Part shown: one piece after another, positions 52,972-61,966 of the stretch
Layout: each line of letters begins with the position of its first letter
How positions within the stretch are numbered: the first letter of the stretch is position 1
NCBI RefSeq assembly: GCF_014305095.1
Contig: NZ_JACRUI010000001.1
Coordinates: forward strand, 1,114,744 to 1,178,743
Origin: Flavobacterium kayseriense
GTDB taxonomy: Bacteria; Bacteroidota; Bacteroidia; Flavobacteriales; Flavobacteriaceae
Length of the DNA stretch: 64,000 bases
Reading direction: 5' to 3'
The notes under the pieces: model-generated
Told to the model about the DNA's origin: nothing
What the model saw: only the letters and a program-made list of their open reading frames with translations
Databases searched by the model: none
Translations under genes and position numbers: made by a program

Positions 52972-53646
52972 ATGAACTACGGTAAAGAATTTAAAAAATT
53001 TGCTACAAAGCATCAAGGAGTAAATGCCATGTATTACGATAAAATCGTTGCGGCAATGAATCCTACAAATATGACTCCTTACATCATCGAAGAGCGCCAG
53101 TTGAATATTTCTCAATTAGACGTTTTCTCTAGATTAATGATGGATAGAATTATCTTTTTAGGAACAGGAATCGACGATCAAATTGCAAACATTGTACAAG
53201 CACAATTACTTTTCTTAGAAAGCGCAGATGCTTCTAAAGATATTCAAATATACTTGAACTCACCAGGAGGAAGCGTTTATGCAGGTCTTGGAATTTATGA
53301 CACGATGCAATACATCAAGCCTGATGTAGCTACAATTTGTACAGGAATGGCAGCATCTATGGGAGCAGTATTGTTGTGTGCAGGAGCTGAAGGGAAACGT
53401 TCAGCATTGCCACATTCAAGAGTGATGATTCACCAACCATCAGGAGGAGCGCAAGGTGTGGCTACTGATATGGAAATCAACTTGAGAGAAATGTTGAAAT
53501 TAAAAGATGAATTATACAACATCATCTCGCACCACTCTGGACAAACATTTGATAAAGTACATGCTGATAGTGAGCGTGACTATTGGATGAAAGCAGATGA
53601 AGCGAAAGAATACGGAATGATTGATGAGGTATTGAGAAGAGGATAA
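52972..53646 (+). CDS. clpP: ATP-dependent Clp protease proteolytic subunit
   Basis: Serine protease of the ClpXP and ClpAP complexes. The 224 residues contain the triad Ser129 (GMAASMGAVLL), His154 (MIHQPSGG) and Asp203 (ERDYWM), plus NSPGGSVYAGLGIYDTM. The N-terminal extension of some 30 residues before the usual PYIIEER start is common in Bacteroidetes and may be processed. clpX follows after 85 bp. The gaps on both sides carry the AAAGTC repeats. Confidence 0.97.
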   Translation: MNYGKEFKKFATKHQGVNAMYYDKIVAAMNPTNMTPYIIEERQLNISQLDVFSRLMMDRIIFLGTGIDDQIANIVQAQLLFLESADASKDIQIYLNSPGGSVYAGLGIYDTMQYIKPDVATICTGMAASMGAVLLCAGAEGKRSALPHSRVMIHQPSGGAQGVATDMEINLREMLKLKDELYNIISHHSGQTFDKVHADSERDYWMKADEAKEYGMIDEVLRRG

Positions 53647-53653
53647 AAATATG

Positions 53654-53726
53654 GTCGAAAGTCAAAAGTCCTCAAGTCGAACGCACCGTAGACTTTAAGA
53701 CTTTTGACTTTAAGACTTTAGACTAT
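53654..53726. repeat. AAAGTC/GACTTT repeat cluster between clpP and clpX
   Basis: It begins with an exact copy of the 18-base repeat found before clpP, then several GACTTTAAG and GACTTTTGAC units in opposite sense, so the cluster can fold on itself. It fills nearly the whole clpP-clpX gap. Confidence 0.7.
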
Positions 53727-53731
53727 AAAGG

Positions 53732-54964
53732 ATGGCGAAAGAAAAATTAGAATGTTCGTTTTGTGGAAGAAAAAAGCCAGAAACAAACCTATTAATAGCA
53801 GGAATCGATGCGCACATTTGTGATAAATGTATCGAGCAAGCACACGGAATTGTTTTAGAAGAATTAAAAGCATCAGGCAGTACTAATCTTGTAGGTGATT
53901 TAATTTTAAAAAAGCCGAAAGAAATTAGAGCTTTTCTAGATCAATATGTAATTGGACAAGATCAAACTAAAAAAGTAATGTCGGTTGCAGTTTACAATCA
54001 CTACAAACGTTTAATGCAACAGCAACAAGACGACGAAGTAGAGATTGAAAAAAGTAATATCATTATGGTAGGACAAACCGGAACAGGAAAAACATTAGTA
54101 GCTAAGACCATTGCTAAAATGTTAGACGTTCCCTTGGCTATCGTTGATGCTACGGTATTGACAGAAGCAGGATATGTAGGTGAAGATGTAGAAAGTATCT
54201 TAACACGTTTGTTACAAGCTGCTGATTATGATGTAGCGAAAGCAGAACGCGGAATCGTATTTATTGACGAAATTGATAAAATTGCTCGTAAGAGTGATAA
54301 TCCATCAATTACACGTGACGTATCTGGTGAAGGTGTGCAACAAGCGTTATTGAAACTATTGGAAGGAACAGTTGTAAATGTACCGCCAAAAGGAGGACGT
54401 AAGCACCCAGATCAAAAATTTGTTGAGGTAAACACACAAAACATTTTGTTTATTGCTGGTGGTGCTTTTGACGGAATCGAAAGAATTATTTCGAAACGTT
54501 TGAACCGTCAAGCTGTGGGGTATTCGACTTCAAAAAACACTGATAATATCGACAAGGAAAATTTATTGCAATACATTATCCCGAAAGATATCAAGGATTT
54601 TGGATTGATTCCAGAGATTATAGGTCGTTTGCCAGTATTAACACACATGGACCCGTTAGACAGAGCTACTTTACGTTCTATTTTAACTGAGCCTAAAAAT
54701 GCGTTAATTAAGCAGTACCAAAAATTATTCTTGATGGATGAGGTAGAGTTTTCGATTACTGATGAAGCGTTAGATTTTGTTGTTGATAAAGCATTAGAGT
54801 ATAAGTTAGGAGCTCGTGGATTGCGTTCGTTATGCGAGGCGATCTTAACAGATGCGATGTACGAATTACCAAGTTCTGATGACAAGACTTTAGTGATTGA
54901 TGCTGAATATGCACAAGAAACATTAAATAAAAATCTATTGAAACGATTGGAAATAGCATCGTAA
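53732..54964 (+). CDS. clpX: ATP-dependent Clp protease ATP-binding subunit ClpX
   Basis: AAA+ unfoldase that feeds substrates to ClpP. The 410 residues have the N-terminal zinc finger (CSFCGRKK and CDKC, about residues 8-36), Walker A GQTGTGKT (about 114-121), Walker B IVFIDEID (about 175-182), the pore-loop GYVGEDVE and sensor GARGLR motifs. Length and order are standard. A strong terminator follows at 54990. Confidence 0.98.
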   Translation: MAKEKLECSFCGRKKPETNLLIAGIDAHICDKCIEQAHGIVLEELKASGSTNLVGDLILKKPKEIRAFLDQYVIGQDQTKKVMSVAVYNHYKRLMQQQQDDEVEIEKSNIIMVGQTGTGKTLVAKTIAKMLDVPLAIVDATVLTEAGYVGEDVESILTRLLQAADYDVAKAERGIVFIDEIDKIARKSDNPSITRDVSGEGVQQALLKLLEGTVVNVPPKGGRKHPDQKFVEVNTQNILFIAGGAFDGIERIISKRLNRQAVGYSTSKNTDNIDKENLLQYIIPKDIKDFGLIPEIIGRLPVLTHMDPLDRATLRSILTEPKNALIKQYQKLFLMDEVEFSITDEALDFVVDKALEYKLGARGLRSLCEAILTDAMYELPSSDDKTLVIDAEYAQETLNKNLLKRLEIAS

Positions 54965-54989
54965 TAATTGCATTTTTCTCAAAAATAAG

Positions 54990-55021
54990 AACCTGTTCAT
55001 TGATTTGAACAGGTTTTTTTA
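54990..55021 (+). terminator. Terminator after clpX
   Basis: AACCTGTTC and GAACAGGTT form a 9-bp stem with an 8-base loop, followed by a U-run. Confidence 0.9.
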
Positions 55022-55125
55022 TGGGTAAATTACAGTATTTGTTATTGTTTAATAAAAGTAGGAGCTTCCTTTTTTTATCCCCTTTAGATTACCGATTTTT
55101 GTTCATCGAATCAATTCATTAGATC

Positions 55126-56355
55126 ATGGCAATAGAAGAGAAGGAAATTATTTTATTAAAAGTTTCTGGTCAGGATAAACCCGGTGTTACGGCGGGACTA
55201 ACAGCTGTACTAGCAACTTATAATGCTATAGTTTTAGATATAGGTCAGGCAGATATTCATGAAACACTTTCTTTAGGAATTTTGTTTCAAATAGAAGCGG
55301 GGTCAAATGCGGCTCCTGTTCTTAAGGATTTATTGTTTAAAGGTTATGAGTTAGGAATAAAAGTGAAGTTTGTTCCTATCTCTATCGATGATTATGAAGG
55401 GTGGGTTAAAACACAATCCAAACAACGATATATTATTAATATTCTAGGCGAAAAATTAGCAGCAAAGCAATTAGCCGCCGTGACTAAGATAATGTCAGAC
55501 CAGCATTTAAATATCGATTCGATCAAAAGGTTAACTAGTCGCGCCTCCATTATCATTGAAGAAGATAACCCTCGCTCTTGTGTGCAATTATCGGTTTCAG
55601 GAATCATAGAGGACAAAGCGAACATGACAGCTAGCTTCATGGAAATTTCACGATCGTTAGATGTCGATATTTCGTTTCAGGAGGATAATATTTACCGTAG
55701 AAACCGCCGTTTGGTGTGTTTTGATATGGATTCGACCTTAATTCAAACGGAGGTTATTGATGAACTAGCTGATTTAGCTGGAGTAGGGGAGCAAGTACGT
55801 GCGATCACCGAGGCTGCGATGAACGGCGAACTTGATTTTAATGAAAGTTTTAAGCAACGTATGGCGTTGTTAGAGGGTTTAAGTGAAGAGGTGCTGCACA
55901 ACGTAGCAATAAATTTACCAATTACTAAAGGAGCACATCGCTTAATGCGTGCGCTGAAATATTACGGCTATAAAACAGCAATTCTCTCTGGAGGATTTAC
56001 TTATTTTGGTAAGTATTTGCAAAAAGAATTAGGGATCGACTACGTTCATGCTAATGAATTAGAAATTGTAGACGGAAAATTGACCGGAAAATATATTGGA
56101 GAGATCGTTAATGGAGAAAAGAAAGCTGAATATCTTAAAGCCATTGCAGAGAAGGAAGGCATACACATCAATCAAACGATTGCTGTAGGTGATGGTGCAA
56201 ATGATTTACCCATGCTTAATTTGGCTGGTTTAGGGATTGCTTTTCATGCAAAACCTACGGTAAAAGAAAGTGCCGAAACTTCTATTTCAAGTTTAGGCTT
56301 GGATGGGGTTTTGTATCTATTAGGATACCATGATAGGCATATTGATATGATGTAG
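55126..56355 (+). CDS. serB: Phosphoserine phosphatase with N-terminal ACT domains
   Basis: Phosphoserine phosphatase, last step of serine synthesis. The first roughly 180 residues form two ACT domains (LLKVSGQDKPGVTAGL, and INILGEKLAAKQLAAVTKIM). The C-terminal HAD phosphatase has the nucleophile motif DMDSTLI (Asp200, Asp202), LSGGFTYF (motif II) and GDGANDLPML (motif IV). The 409-residue size fits the long SerB form. The ACT domains may bind serine for feedback control; this is a family expectation. Confidence 0.95.
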   Translation: MAIEEKEIILLKVSGQDKPGVTAGLTAVLATYNAIVLDIGQADIHETLSLGILFQIEAGSNAAPVLKDLLFKGYELGIKVKFVPISIDDYEGWVKTQSKQRYIINILGEKLAAKQLAAVTKIMSDQHLNIDSIKRLTSRASIIIEEDNPRSCVQLSVSGIIEDKANMTASFMEISRSLDVDISFQEDNIYRRNRRLVCFDMDSTLIQTEVIDELADLAGVGEQVRAITEAAMNGELDFNESFKQRMALLEGLSEEVLHNVAINLPITKGAHRLMRALKYYGYKTAILSGGFTYFGKYLQKELGIDYVHANELEIVDGKLTGKYIGEIVNGEKKAEYLKAIAEKEGIHINQTIAVGDGANDLPMLNLAGLGIAFHAKPTVKESAETSISSLGLDGVLYLLGYHDRHIDMM

Positions 56356-56409
56356 GAAGCACTTAAGTTTTAAAAACAATATTAGTTGCGCTTGTATTAG
56401 TACCGTTTT

Positions 56410-57936
56410 TTATGCTAAAATTTTAACCTGCATGCTCTTTAATTGCTCCAAATAATCACGTTGGTTAGACAATCTAGGTATTTTATGCTGGCCGCCTAAT
56501 TTATCTCGCTCTTTCAGCCAGTCGTAAAATAAATTCTCACGAGCCATATTGATCACGAGCGGATTTAAGGTCATGTTATTTTTACGTTTGGCTTCGTAAT
56601 CAGAATTTAAGGATTGCAAGGTTTCATCTAGAGTATCTCTAAAAGCATCGATGTTCTCTGGTTTTTTTCTAAACTCAATCATCCATTCGTGTGCTCCCTT
56701 TTCTTTTTCAATCATAAATACAGGAGCTACAGTATAGTCAATTACTTCGGCATTGGTTAAGTAACACGCCTTAGCAATTGCTTGATCGGTGTTTTCGACC
56801 ATTAATTCTTCGCCAAAAACATTGATATGATGCTTGGTTCTCCCAGTAACTCTAATTCGAAACGGATTCAAAGAAGTAAAACGCACCGTATCGCCTATTA
56901 GATAGCGCCACAGTCCAGAGTTAGTTGTAATGACAATAGCATAATTTTTATTCAATTCGACATCGGTTAAACGGATTGCTTTTTGATTTGGATTTCCAAA
57001 AGTTTCCATCGGAATGAATTCATAGAAAATTCCGTAATCTAACATTAATAATAAATCATTCGAATTGTTTAAATCCTGAATCGCAAAAAAACCTTCAGAG
57101 GCATTATATATTTCGTAGTATTTAAAATCTTTTTTAGGTAAGATAGCATTGTACTGCGTGCGGTACGGATCAAAATTGACACCACCGTGAAAATAAACTT
57201 CTAGATTAGGCCAAATTTCTAGTAAACTCTCTTTTCCAGATTCAGCTAGCATTTTATTCAATAGCACTAACATCCAAGAAGGAACACCGGCTAAACTAGT
57301 AACATTTTCTCTTTTAGTTTCATTAATGATGGCATCCATCTTGGTTTCCCAATTACTCATTAATGATGTTTTATTGCTAGGTGTACTGCTAAATTCAGCC
57401 CAAATAGGCATGTTTTCGATCAATATTGCTGATAGATCACCAAAATAAGTGTTGTTGTTCTCATAGATCTGAGCGCTTCCACCTAAACGTAAACTTTTGC
57501 CTGTAAACAGCTCTGAGTTTTCGTTGTTGCTCAAGTATAGGCATAATAAATCTTTACTTCCCTTGTAATGGCAGCCTTCTAATGATTCGTTACTGACCGG
57601 AATAAATTTACTCTTTGCATTAGTAGTTCCACTTGATTTTGCAAACCATTTAATAGGTGTGTCCCAAAAAACATTTTGTTCACCTTGTCGAGTACGTTCT
57701 ATTAAGGGGTGCAATTCTTCGTAGGTCGAAATCGGAATTCGCTCTGTAAATTTGGCGTAGGAATTAATGGAGCCAAAATCATATTCTCTTCCTAAAACGG
57801 TATTTCTAGCTGATTGCAACAAATTCATAAGCAATTCCTCTTGAACCTCATTAGGGTATTTCAAGAAAAGTTCGATCTGGTGTATGCGTTGTTTGAGTAC
57901 CCAGGATGCAAACGAATTGATTATGGTTAATGGCAT
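56410..57936 (-). CDS. GH3 family protein (acyl-adenylate-forming)
   Basis: A 508-residue protein of the GH3 (auxin-responsive promoter) family within the ANL adenylating superfamily. The P-loop-like KSSGTTNAKSKFIPVS is near residues 108-123. FHGGVNFDPYR, YEIYNASEGFFAIQD and YLIGDTVRFTS follow, with GRTKHHINVFGEELM near 365-380. Bacterial members probably join carboxylic acids to amino acids, but substrates are unknown in Bacteroidetes. The gene is convergent with serB and divergent from the DUF2797 gene. Confidence 0.9.
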   Translation of the reverse strand: MPLTIINSFASWVLKQRIHQIELFLKYPNEVQEELLMNLLQSARNTVLGREYDFGSINSYAKFTERIPISTYEELHPLIERTRQGEQNVFWDTPIKWFAKSSGTTNAKSKFIPVSNESLEGCHYKGSKDLLCLYLSNNENSELFTGKSLRLGGSAQIYENNNTYFGDLSAILIENMPIWAEFSSTPSNKTSLMSNWETKMDAIINETKRENVTSLAGVPSWMLVLLNKMLAESGKESLLEIWPNLEVYFHGGVNFDPYRTQYNAILPKKDFKYYEIYNASEGFFAIQDLNNSNDLLLMLDYGIFYEFIPMETFGNPNQKAIRLTDVELNKNYAIVITTNSGLWRYLIGDTVRFTSLNPFRIRVTGRTKHHINVFGEELMVENTDQAIAKACYLTNAEVIDYTVAPVFMIEKEKGAHEWMIEFRKKPENIDAFRDTLDETLQSLNSDYEAKRKNNMTLNPLVINMARENLFYDWLKERDKLGGQHKIPRLSNQRDYLEQLKSMQVKILA

Positions 57937-58032
57937 TTTTAAAAAATAGAGTTATGAAATTTACCTTAGGAATGATAACTTTACCAAAAATAGCAAAATT
58001 TGTTAAACATCATACTTTAAAATTTAAACTTA

Positions 58033-58827
58033 ATGCAATACGAAGGCGTACTGACTAAAATGCAAACTGAATTTGGTGACCTTATTCAATACTATTTGGT
58101 TTTTGAAGATAGTTTTCTGCACGTGAACCAATTATTAGATAAAACCATTGCCATCGAGTTTATGGGTTTTCAATGTTTGAATTGTGGTAAAAAGAAAAAG
58201 ATTTTCCGTCAAGGGTTTTGCTACGATTGTTTTTACTCTAGCGCTCAAGTAGGTGATTGGATCATGAAGCCTGAGCTAAGTACGGCACATTTAGGGATCG
58301 AAGATCGTGATTTAGTCTACGAGCAAAAGGTACAATTGCAACCACATATAGTTTATTTAGCCTTATCGAGTGAGGTAAAAGTAGGCGTAACTCGTGGTAC
58401 CCAAGTCCCAACAAGATGGATTGATCAAGGTGCCAACGAAGCAATTGCTATTGTCGAAGTGCCTAACCGCTACTTGGCAGGAATAACAGAGGTGGCTTTA
58501 AAAAATCATTATGCTGATAAAACCAATTGGCGTAAAATGCTAACTAACGATATCGAAGCAGCTGACTTGGTTGCTGAGCGATCGAAATTGCGGGATTTGA
58601 TTCCGGCCGAGGTACAGGAATATTTCTATAATGACAAAAATGATTTATACGAGATGCACTATCCCGTTTTACAGTATCCTACTAAAGTCAAAAGTCTAAG
58701 TCTGGATAAAAGCCCTAGTTTTCAGGGTAAGCTCACCGGTATTAAAGGACAGTATTTGTTGTTTGAGGATGGCACCGTTTTTAATGTTCGAGGTTCAGAG
58801 GGATACGTAGTTAAAGTTTCAGTTTAG
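58033..58827 (+). CDS. DUF2797 family protein
   Basis: A 264-residue cytoplasmic protein with a four-cysteine zinc site (CLNCGKKKKIFRQGFCYDCF, about residues 52-71). The DUF2797 core follows: VYLALSSEVKVGVTRGTQVPTRWIDQGA, which resembles a GIY-YIG-like fold. The function is unknown. It is divergent from the GH3 gene with a 96-bp gap. A pair of long hairpins follows its stop. Confidence 0.88.
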   Translation: MQYEGVLTKMQTEFGDLIQYYLVFEDSFLHVNQLLDKTIAIEFMGFQCLNCGKKKKIFRQGFCYDCFYSSAQVGDWIMKPELSTAHLGIEDRDLVYEQKVQLQPHIVYLALSSEVKVGVTRGTQVPTRWIDQGANEAIAIVEVPNRYLAGITEVALKNHYADKTNWRKMLTNDIEAADLVAERSKLRDLIPAEVQEYFYNDKNDLYEMHYPVLQYPTKVKSLSLDKSPSFQGKLTGIKGQYLLFEDGTVFNVRGSEGYVVKVSV

Positions 58828-58841
58828 TAAATACGATTTGG

Positions 58842-58894
58842 GCCCGACCTGTTTTGAAAAAATAAGAAAAATATTTTTTCAAAACAGGTCGGGC
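58842..58894. repeat. Perfect 22-bp inverted repeat
   Basis: Bases 58842-58863 are exactly complementary to 58873-58894 (outer part GCCCGACCTG / CAGGTCGGGC, inner A/T-rich), with a 9-base loop. No U-run follows, so it is not a plain terminator. It begins 15 bp after the DUF2797 stop. Confidence 0.9.
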
Positions 58895-58907
58895 TATTCG
58901 CTATATC

Positions 58908-58947
58908 TTTTATATAGTCCCAATATAGCTATTGGGACTGTATAAAA
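58908..58947. repeat. Second long hairpin, 18-bp stem
   Basis: Bases 58908-58925 pair with 58930-58947 with a single G-U, around a 4-base loop. It lies 13 bases after the first hairpin. A 10-base palindrome CTCGCGCGAG at 58965-58974 follows. Confidence 0.85.
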
Positions 58948-59062
58948 GGATGCCGCTACTATCCCTCGCGCGAGTAACACTTCACAATTCAGCTTTAAAT
59001 AGATTGTAAAACAGTTTTGAATGGTAAACTAGGTTGTTCAAAATATTAGAAATAGATCAAAA

Positions 59063-59100
59063 AAAAGAAGCGGAATCACATTTGTGATTCCGCTTCTTTT
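59063..59100. terminator. Bidirectional terminator before the AsmA-family gene end
   Basis: AAAAGAAGCGGAATCACA pairs perfectly with TGTGATTCCGCTTCTTTT (18 bp, 2-base loop) with A/U flanks on both sides. It terminates the minus-strand AsmA-family gene ending at 59116. Confidence 0.9.
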
Positions 59101-59115
59101 ATAATCTGAGTAAGT

Positions 59116-61746
59116 CTATTTGTTCACAGTTGTGGTGTCAACCACTTTCTTCTTTTTATTGAATAAACCATTTATAATAGTGGTTGCTTTTGCTTTCACC
59201 TCTTCTTTTGCTTTTTCTTGCACTTCTGCTTTCGTGGTTGGTAGCACTGTTTTAGTAGTGTCACCTGGCTTTTTATTTTTATTAATCAAGTCAGTAAGCG
59301 CTGATGTTCCTTTGCTTACCAAACGTTCTTTTTGTTGTTGTACTAATTGATTGGTCAAATTAGTAACGGCTGTTTTTATATCCGTGCTTATCTGCGGACG
59401 AGAGAAGCTTCCTGTAAGAATGGCGTTAATGGGAATGTTTTCAAACTTAGCGGCATCAGTAGGCGTTAGTTTCGCGATTAAGGCATTGGCTTCAGTCCCT
59501 AAATATTTACTAGGAACATCAAATTTCACATTGTAATTCATAACCTGGTCAAAACCATGTGTTCCGCCAATGTTGGCTTGTATGTCTTTGTACTTGATAG
59601 TGAAGGGTTTTATATTTACTTTTCCGTCCTTAAAAGTTATCGCTGCTTTTAAATCATTCAAATTTAATTTGCTAACGTCAATAAATTTTAAATTATTACC
59701 TAAGGCCGTTAATAAAGTAGAGTTTTCTGCGTTGACCGTTGTAGATAGTAATTGTCCAAGTAAATCTCCCGTTAACGTTTTCAAGTCAGGATTCATTGCC
59801 TCGGTTAAATTTCCGTTTAATTTTATCGTCGAGTTCAATTTCCCGTTTATAATTCCTGCAAGGGGAGCCAGCTTTTTCAGTAAGTCTAATTGTGTAAAGG
59901 ACTCGGCTATGTTTACTTGGTTTAACCCTAAATCCATAGTAAATGTGGGTGTTTTTCCTTTAGTTGAAACGGCTCCGTTTAATCCTATTGTTCCGCCAAA
60001 AATAGATGTTTTTACATTGTCCATAGTCAATTTTTCATCTTTCACAATCAACTTACCAGATACATTTTTTAGAGTTAAATTATCATACAATACCGTATTC
60101 GCTTTTGCAGTAAGTGTGCAATCAAGAAAAGCAGGAATCTTCATTGCTTCGGCAGGTTTCGTTTCTGTTTTAGCAGTCGTGCTTTCTTTCGTCATGAAAT
60201 CACTCACGGCTAACTGGTTTGAATTTAAATTAAAGTTTCCTTGCAGGTTTTGATTTTTAAAGATAAAACCATAAAAGTTTTCTAGTACTCCTGTTATACT
60301 TAAATCACTTTGACCTGTACTAGCTTTAAATTCTTTTAAGCTTACTTTGCTTGGGTCAAATTGAATTAATGCAGTACTAATATTCATAGTTTTGCCATTT
60401 TCGTCTACATACTTGAAGTCAGACAAGCTCATGTTTCCTGCATTACTTATGTTTTGGTATTGACTTTTTTCCACAGAAGCCATGTCAAATTTAGATATGA
60501 CATTCGCTTTTAATATGCCAGATAAAGGTTTATCTAGTGTAATAGGATATGCTTTTGAAACATTGGCTAGGTTTATTGTTCCTTGTAACATGGCATCAAC
60601 TAGGGCGTTTTGTGTTACATTTTTGATAGTTGCTTTGGCATTAAAAACATCTTGATCAATTTTAAAAGATAATTTATCTAGGTTTACATAGGTGTCGTTT
60701 AATATCCCAGTTTCGTTTATAATTTTAGTGTCAATTACAATATTTTGTACTGACTTAGGTAAATTAGGATATTTAAACGAGGCATTATTTGACTTAACAT
60801 CTACCTTAAATTTAGGTACGGTCGAATCCGAATAGATACCCTTTGCAAAACCCGCTACTGTAAAATCTCCAGTAGTTTGTACATTATCTAAATTTGCAGC
60901 GTAGGCAGCGGGAAGGATACCTAAGAAATTCTTGAAGGACGAAGTTGGCGTTTTAAATTTTAAATCATATTCTTGTCCGGCATCAACAAGTTTAATGTAG
61001 CCATCAAACTCTAGTGGCAATTGATTAATTAATGCCTTGTTCTCTTTAAAAGTGTATTTACTGTTTTCTAAGTCTATACCCAGAACTGCGTCTAGGGTCA
61101 AAGCAACTTTGTTCATATAATTGACCTTATCCATGTCTAAACTAATTGTAGCAGTAGATTTAGTATTTAGATCTAATTTTGAAGCAGCAAAATCACCAGT
61201 TCCCTCATGATTTAAGCTATCAATAACCATTTTTATTTTGGAACCCTCATCAAAATAACGAAACTGAAAATTCTCTATCTTGTAATTTTGAATATTTAAT
61301 GCTACGGGTTTACCCGTACTCTTGTCCTCTGGAGTTTTGTCTTTTAGGGCTATATCATAATTCCCAAGTCCGTCTTTATTAAAAATAATATTAATCAAGC
61401 CGTTTTTAGAACTTATTCCATCAATACTTATAGCTTCATTTTCACCTTTAAAAAGTTCTTTGATGGACATCTTTAAATTCAATTCACCCAGAGATAGTAA
61501 GGTATCACCCTCAAAAGGAGCTTTGTTGATAATGGCTAACTTCTGAATATTGACAGTAGCATTTGGGAAGTTTGTGAACAAACTCAAGTCGGCCTCCGCA
61601 AAGCTTACTTTAGCATCAACTTTCTCGTTTATAGCTTGCGAAATCTTCGATTTTATTTGATCTTGAAAAAGGTAAGGGATAGCAAACAATGAAATTACTA
61701 GAAGAAGAAAAATAATTCCGATTATTTTTAAAATTTTCTTTGTCAT
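59116..61746 (-). CDS. AsmA family protein
   Basis: An 876-residue inner-membrane-anchored protein of the AsmA/YhdP/TamB-like group. It has an N-terminal helix (ILKIIGIIFLLLVISLFAIPYLF), then AsmA start features (IKSKISQAINEKVDAKVSFAEADLSLFTNFPNATVNIQKLAI). Long beta-rich repeats typical of lipid-transfer bridge proteins follow, then AsmA-like C-terminal DIGGTHGFDQVMNYNVKF-type segments. The C-terminal roughly 70 residues are Lys/Thr-rich and low-complexity. The family is tied to phospholipid transport to the outer membrane; the role here is inferred from the family. Confidence 0.88.
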   Translation of the reverse strand: MTKKILKIIGIIFLLLVISLFAIPYLFQDQIKSKISQAINEKVDAKVSFAEADLSLFTNFPNATVNIQKLAIINKAPFEGDTLLSLGELNLKMSIKELFKGENEAISIDGISSKNGLINIIFNKDGLGNYDIALKDKTPEDKSTGKPVALNIQNYKIENFQFRYFDEGSKIKMVIDSLNHEGTGDFAASKLDLNTKSTATISLDMDKVNYMNKVALTLDAVLGIDLENSKYTFKENKALINQLPLEFDGYIKLVDAGQEYDLKFKTPTSSFKNFLGILPAAYAANLDNVQTTGDFTVAGFAKGIYSDSTVPKFKVDVKSNNASFKYPNLPKSVQNIVIDTKIINETGILNDTYVNLDKLSFKIDQDVFNAKATIKNVTQNALVDAMLQGTINLANVSKAYPITLDKPLSGILKANVISKFDMASVEKSQYQNISNAGNMSLSDFKYVDENGKTMNISTALIQFDPSKVSLKEFKASTGQSDLSITGVLENFYGFIFKNQNLQGNFNLNSNQLAVSDFMTKESTTAKTETKPAEAMKIPAFLDCTLTAKANTVLYDNLTLKNVSGKLIVKDEKLTMDNVKTSIFGGTIGLNGAVSTKGKTPTFTMDLGLNQVNIAESFTQLDLLKKLAPLAGIINGKLNSTIKLNGNLTEAMNPDLKTLTGDLLGQLLSTTVNAENSTLLTALGNNLKFIDVSKLNLNDLKAAITFKDGKVNIKPFTIKYKDIQANIGGTHGFDQVMNYNVKFDVPSKYLGTEANALIAKLTPTDAAKFENIPINAILTGSFSRPQISTDIKTAVTNLTNQLVQQQKERLVSKGTSALTDLINKNKKPGDTTKTVLPTTKAEVQEKAKEEVKAKATTIINGLFNKKKKVVDTTTVNK

Positions 61747-61897
61747 AAGGAGTTAAGGTTTAGCTAAATCGTGGAAATTAAGATTATACTGTACATTTGA
61801 TACAAAAATACTATTTTAGAAAGTAAATTATTTATAATATTCTCACAATATGTTACATCTTCAGAAATTTAGAACTACTACACAATACATACGATGT

Positions 61898-61930
61898 AAA
61901 AAAAAACCATCTCTTTTTAAGGGAGATGGT
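61898..61930 (-). terminator. Terminator after sppA
   Basis: On the minus strand ACCATCTC pairs with GAGATGGT and is followed by a U-run. It lies between the sppA stop at 61967 and the AsmA-family gene start. Confidence 0.85.
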
Positions 61931-61966
61931 CAAAATGTGCACGTAAGATGGGGATTTCAAATTATC

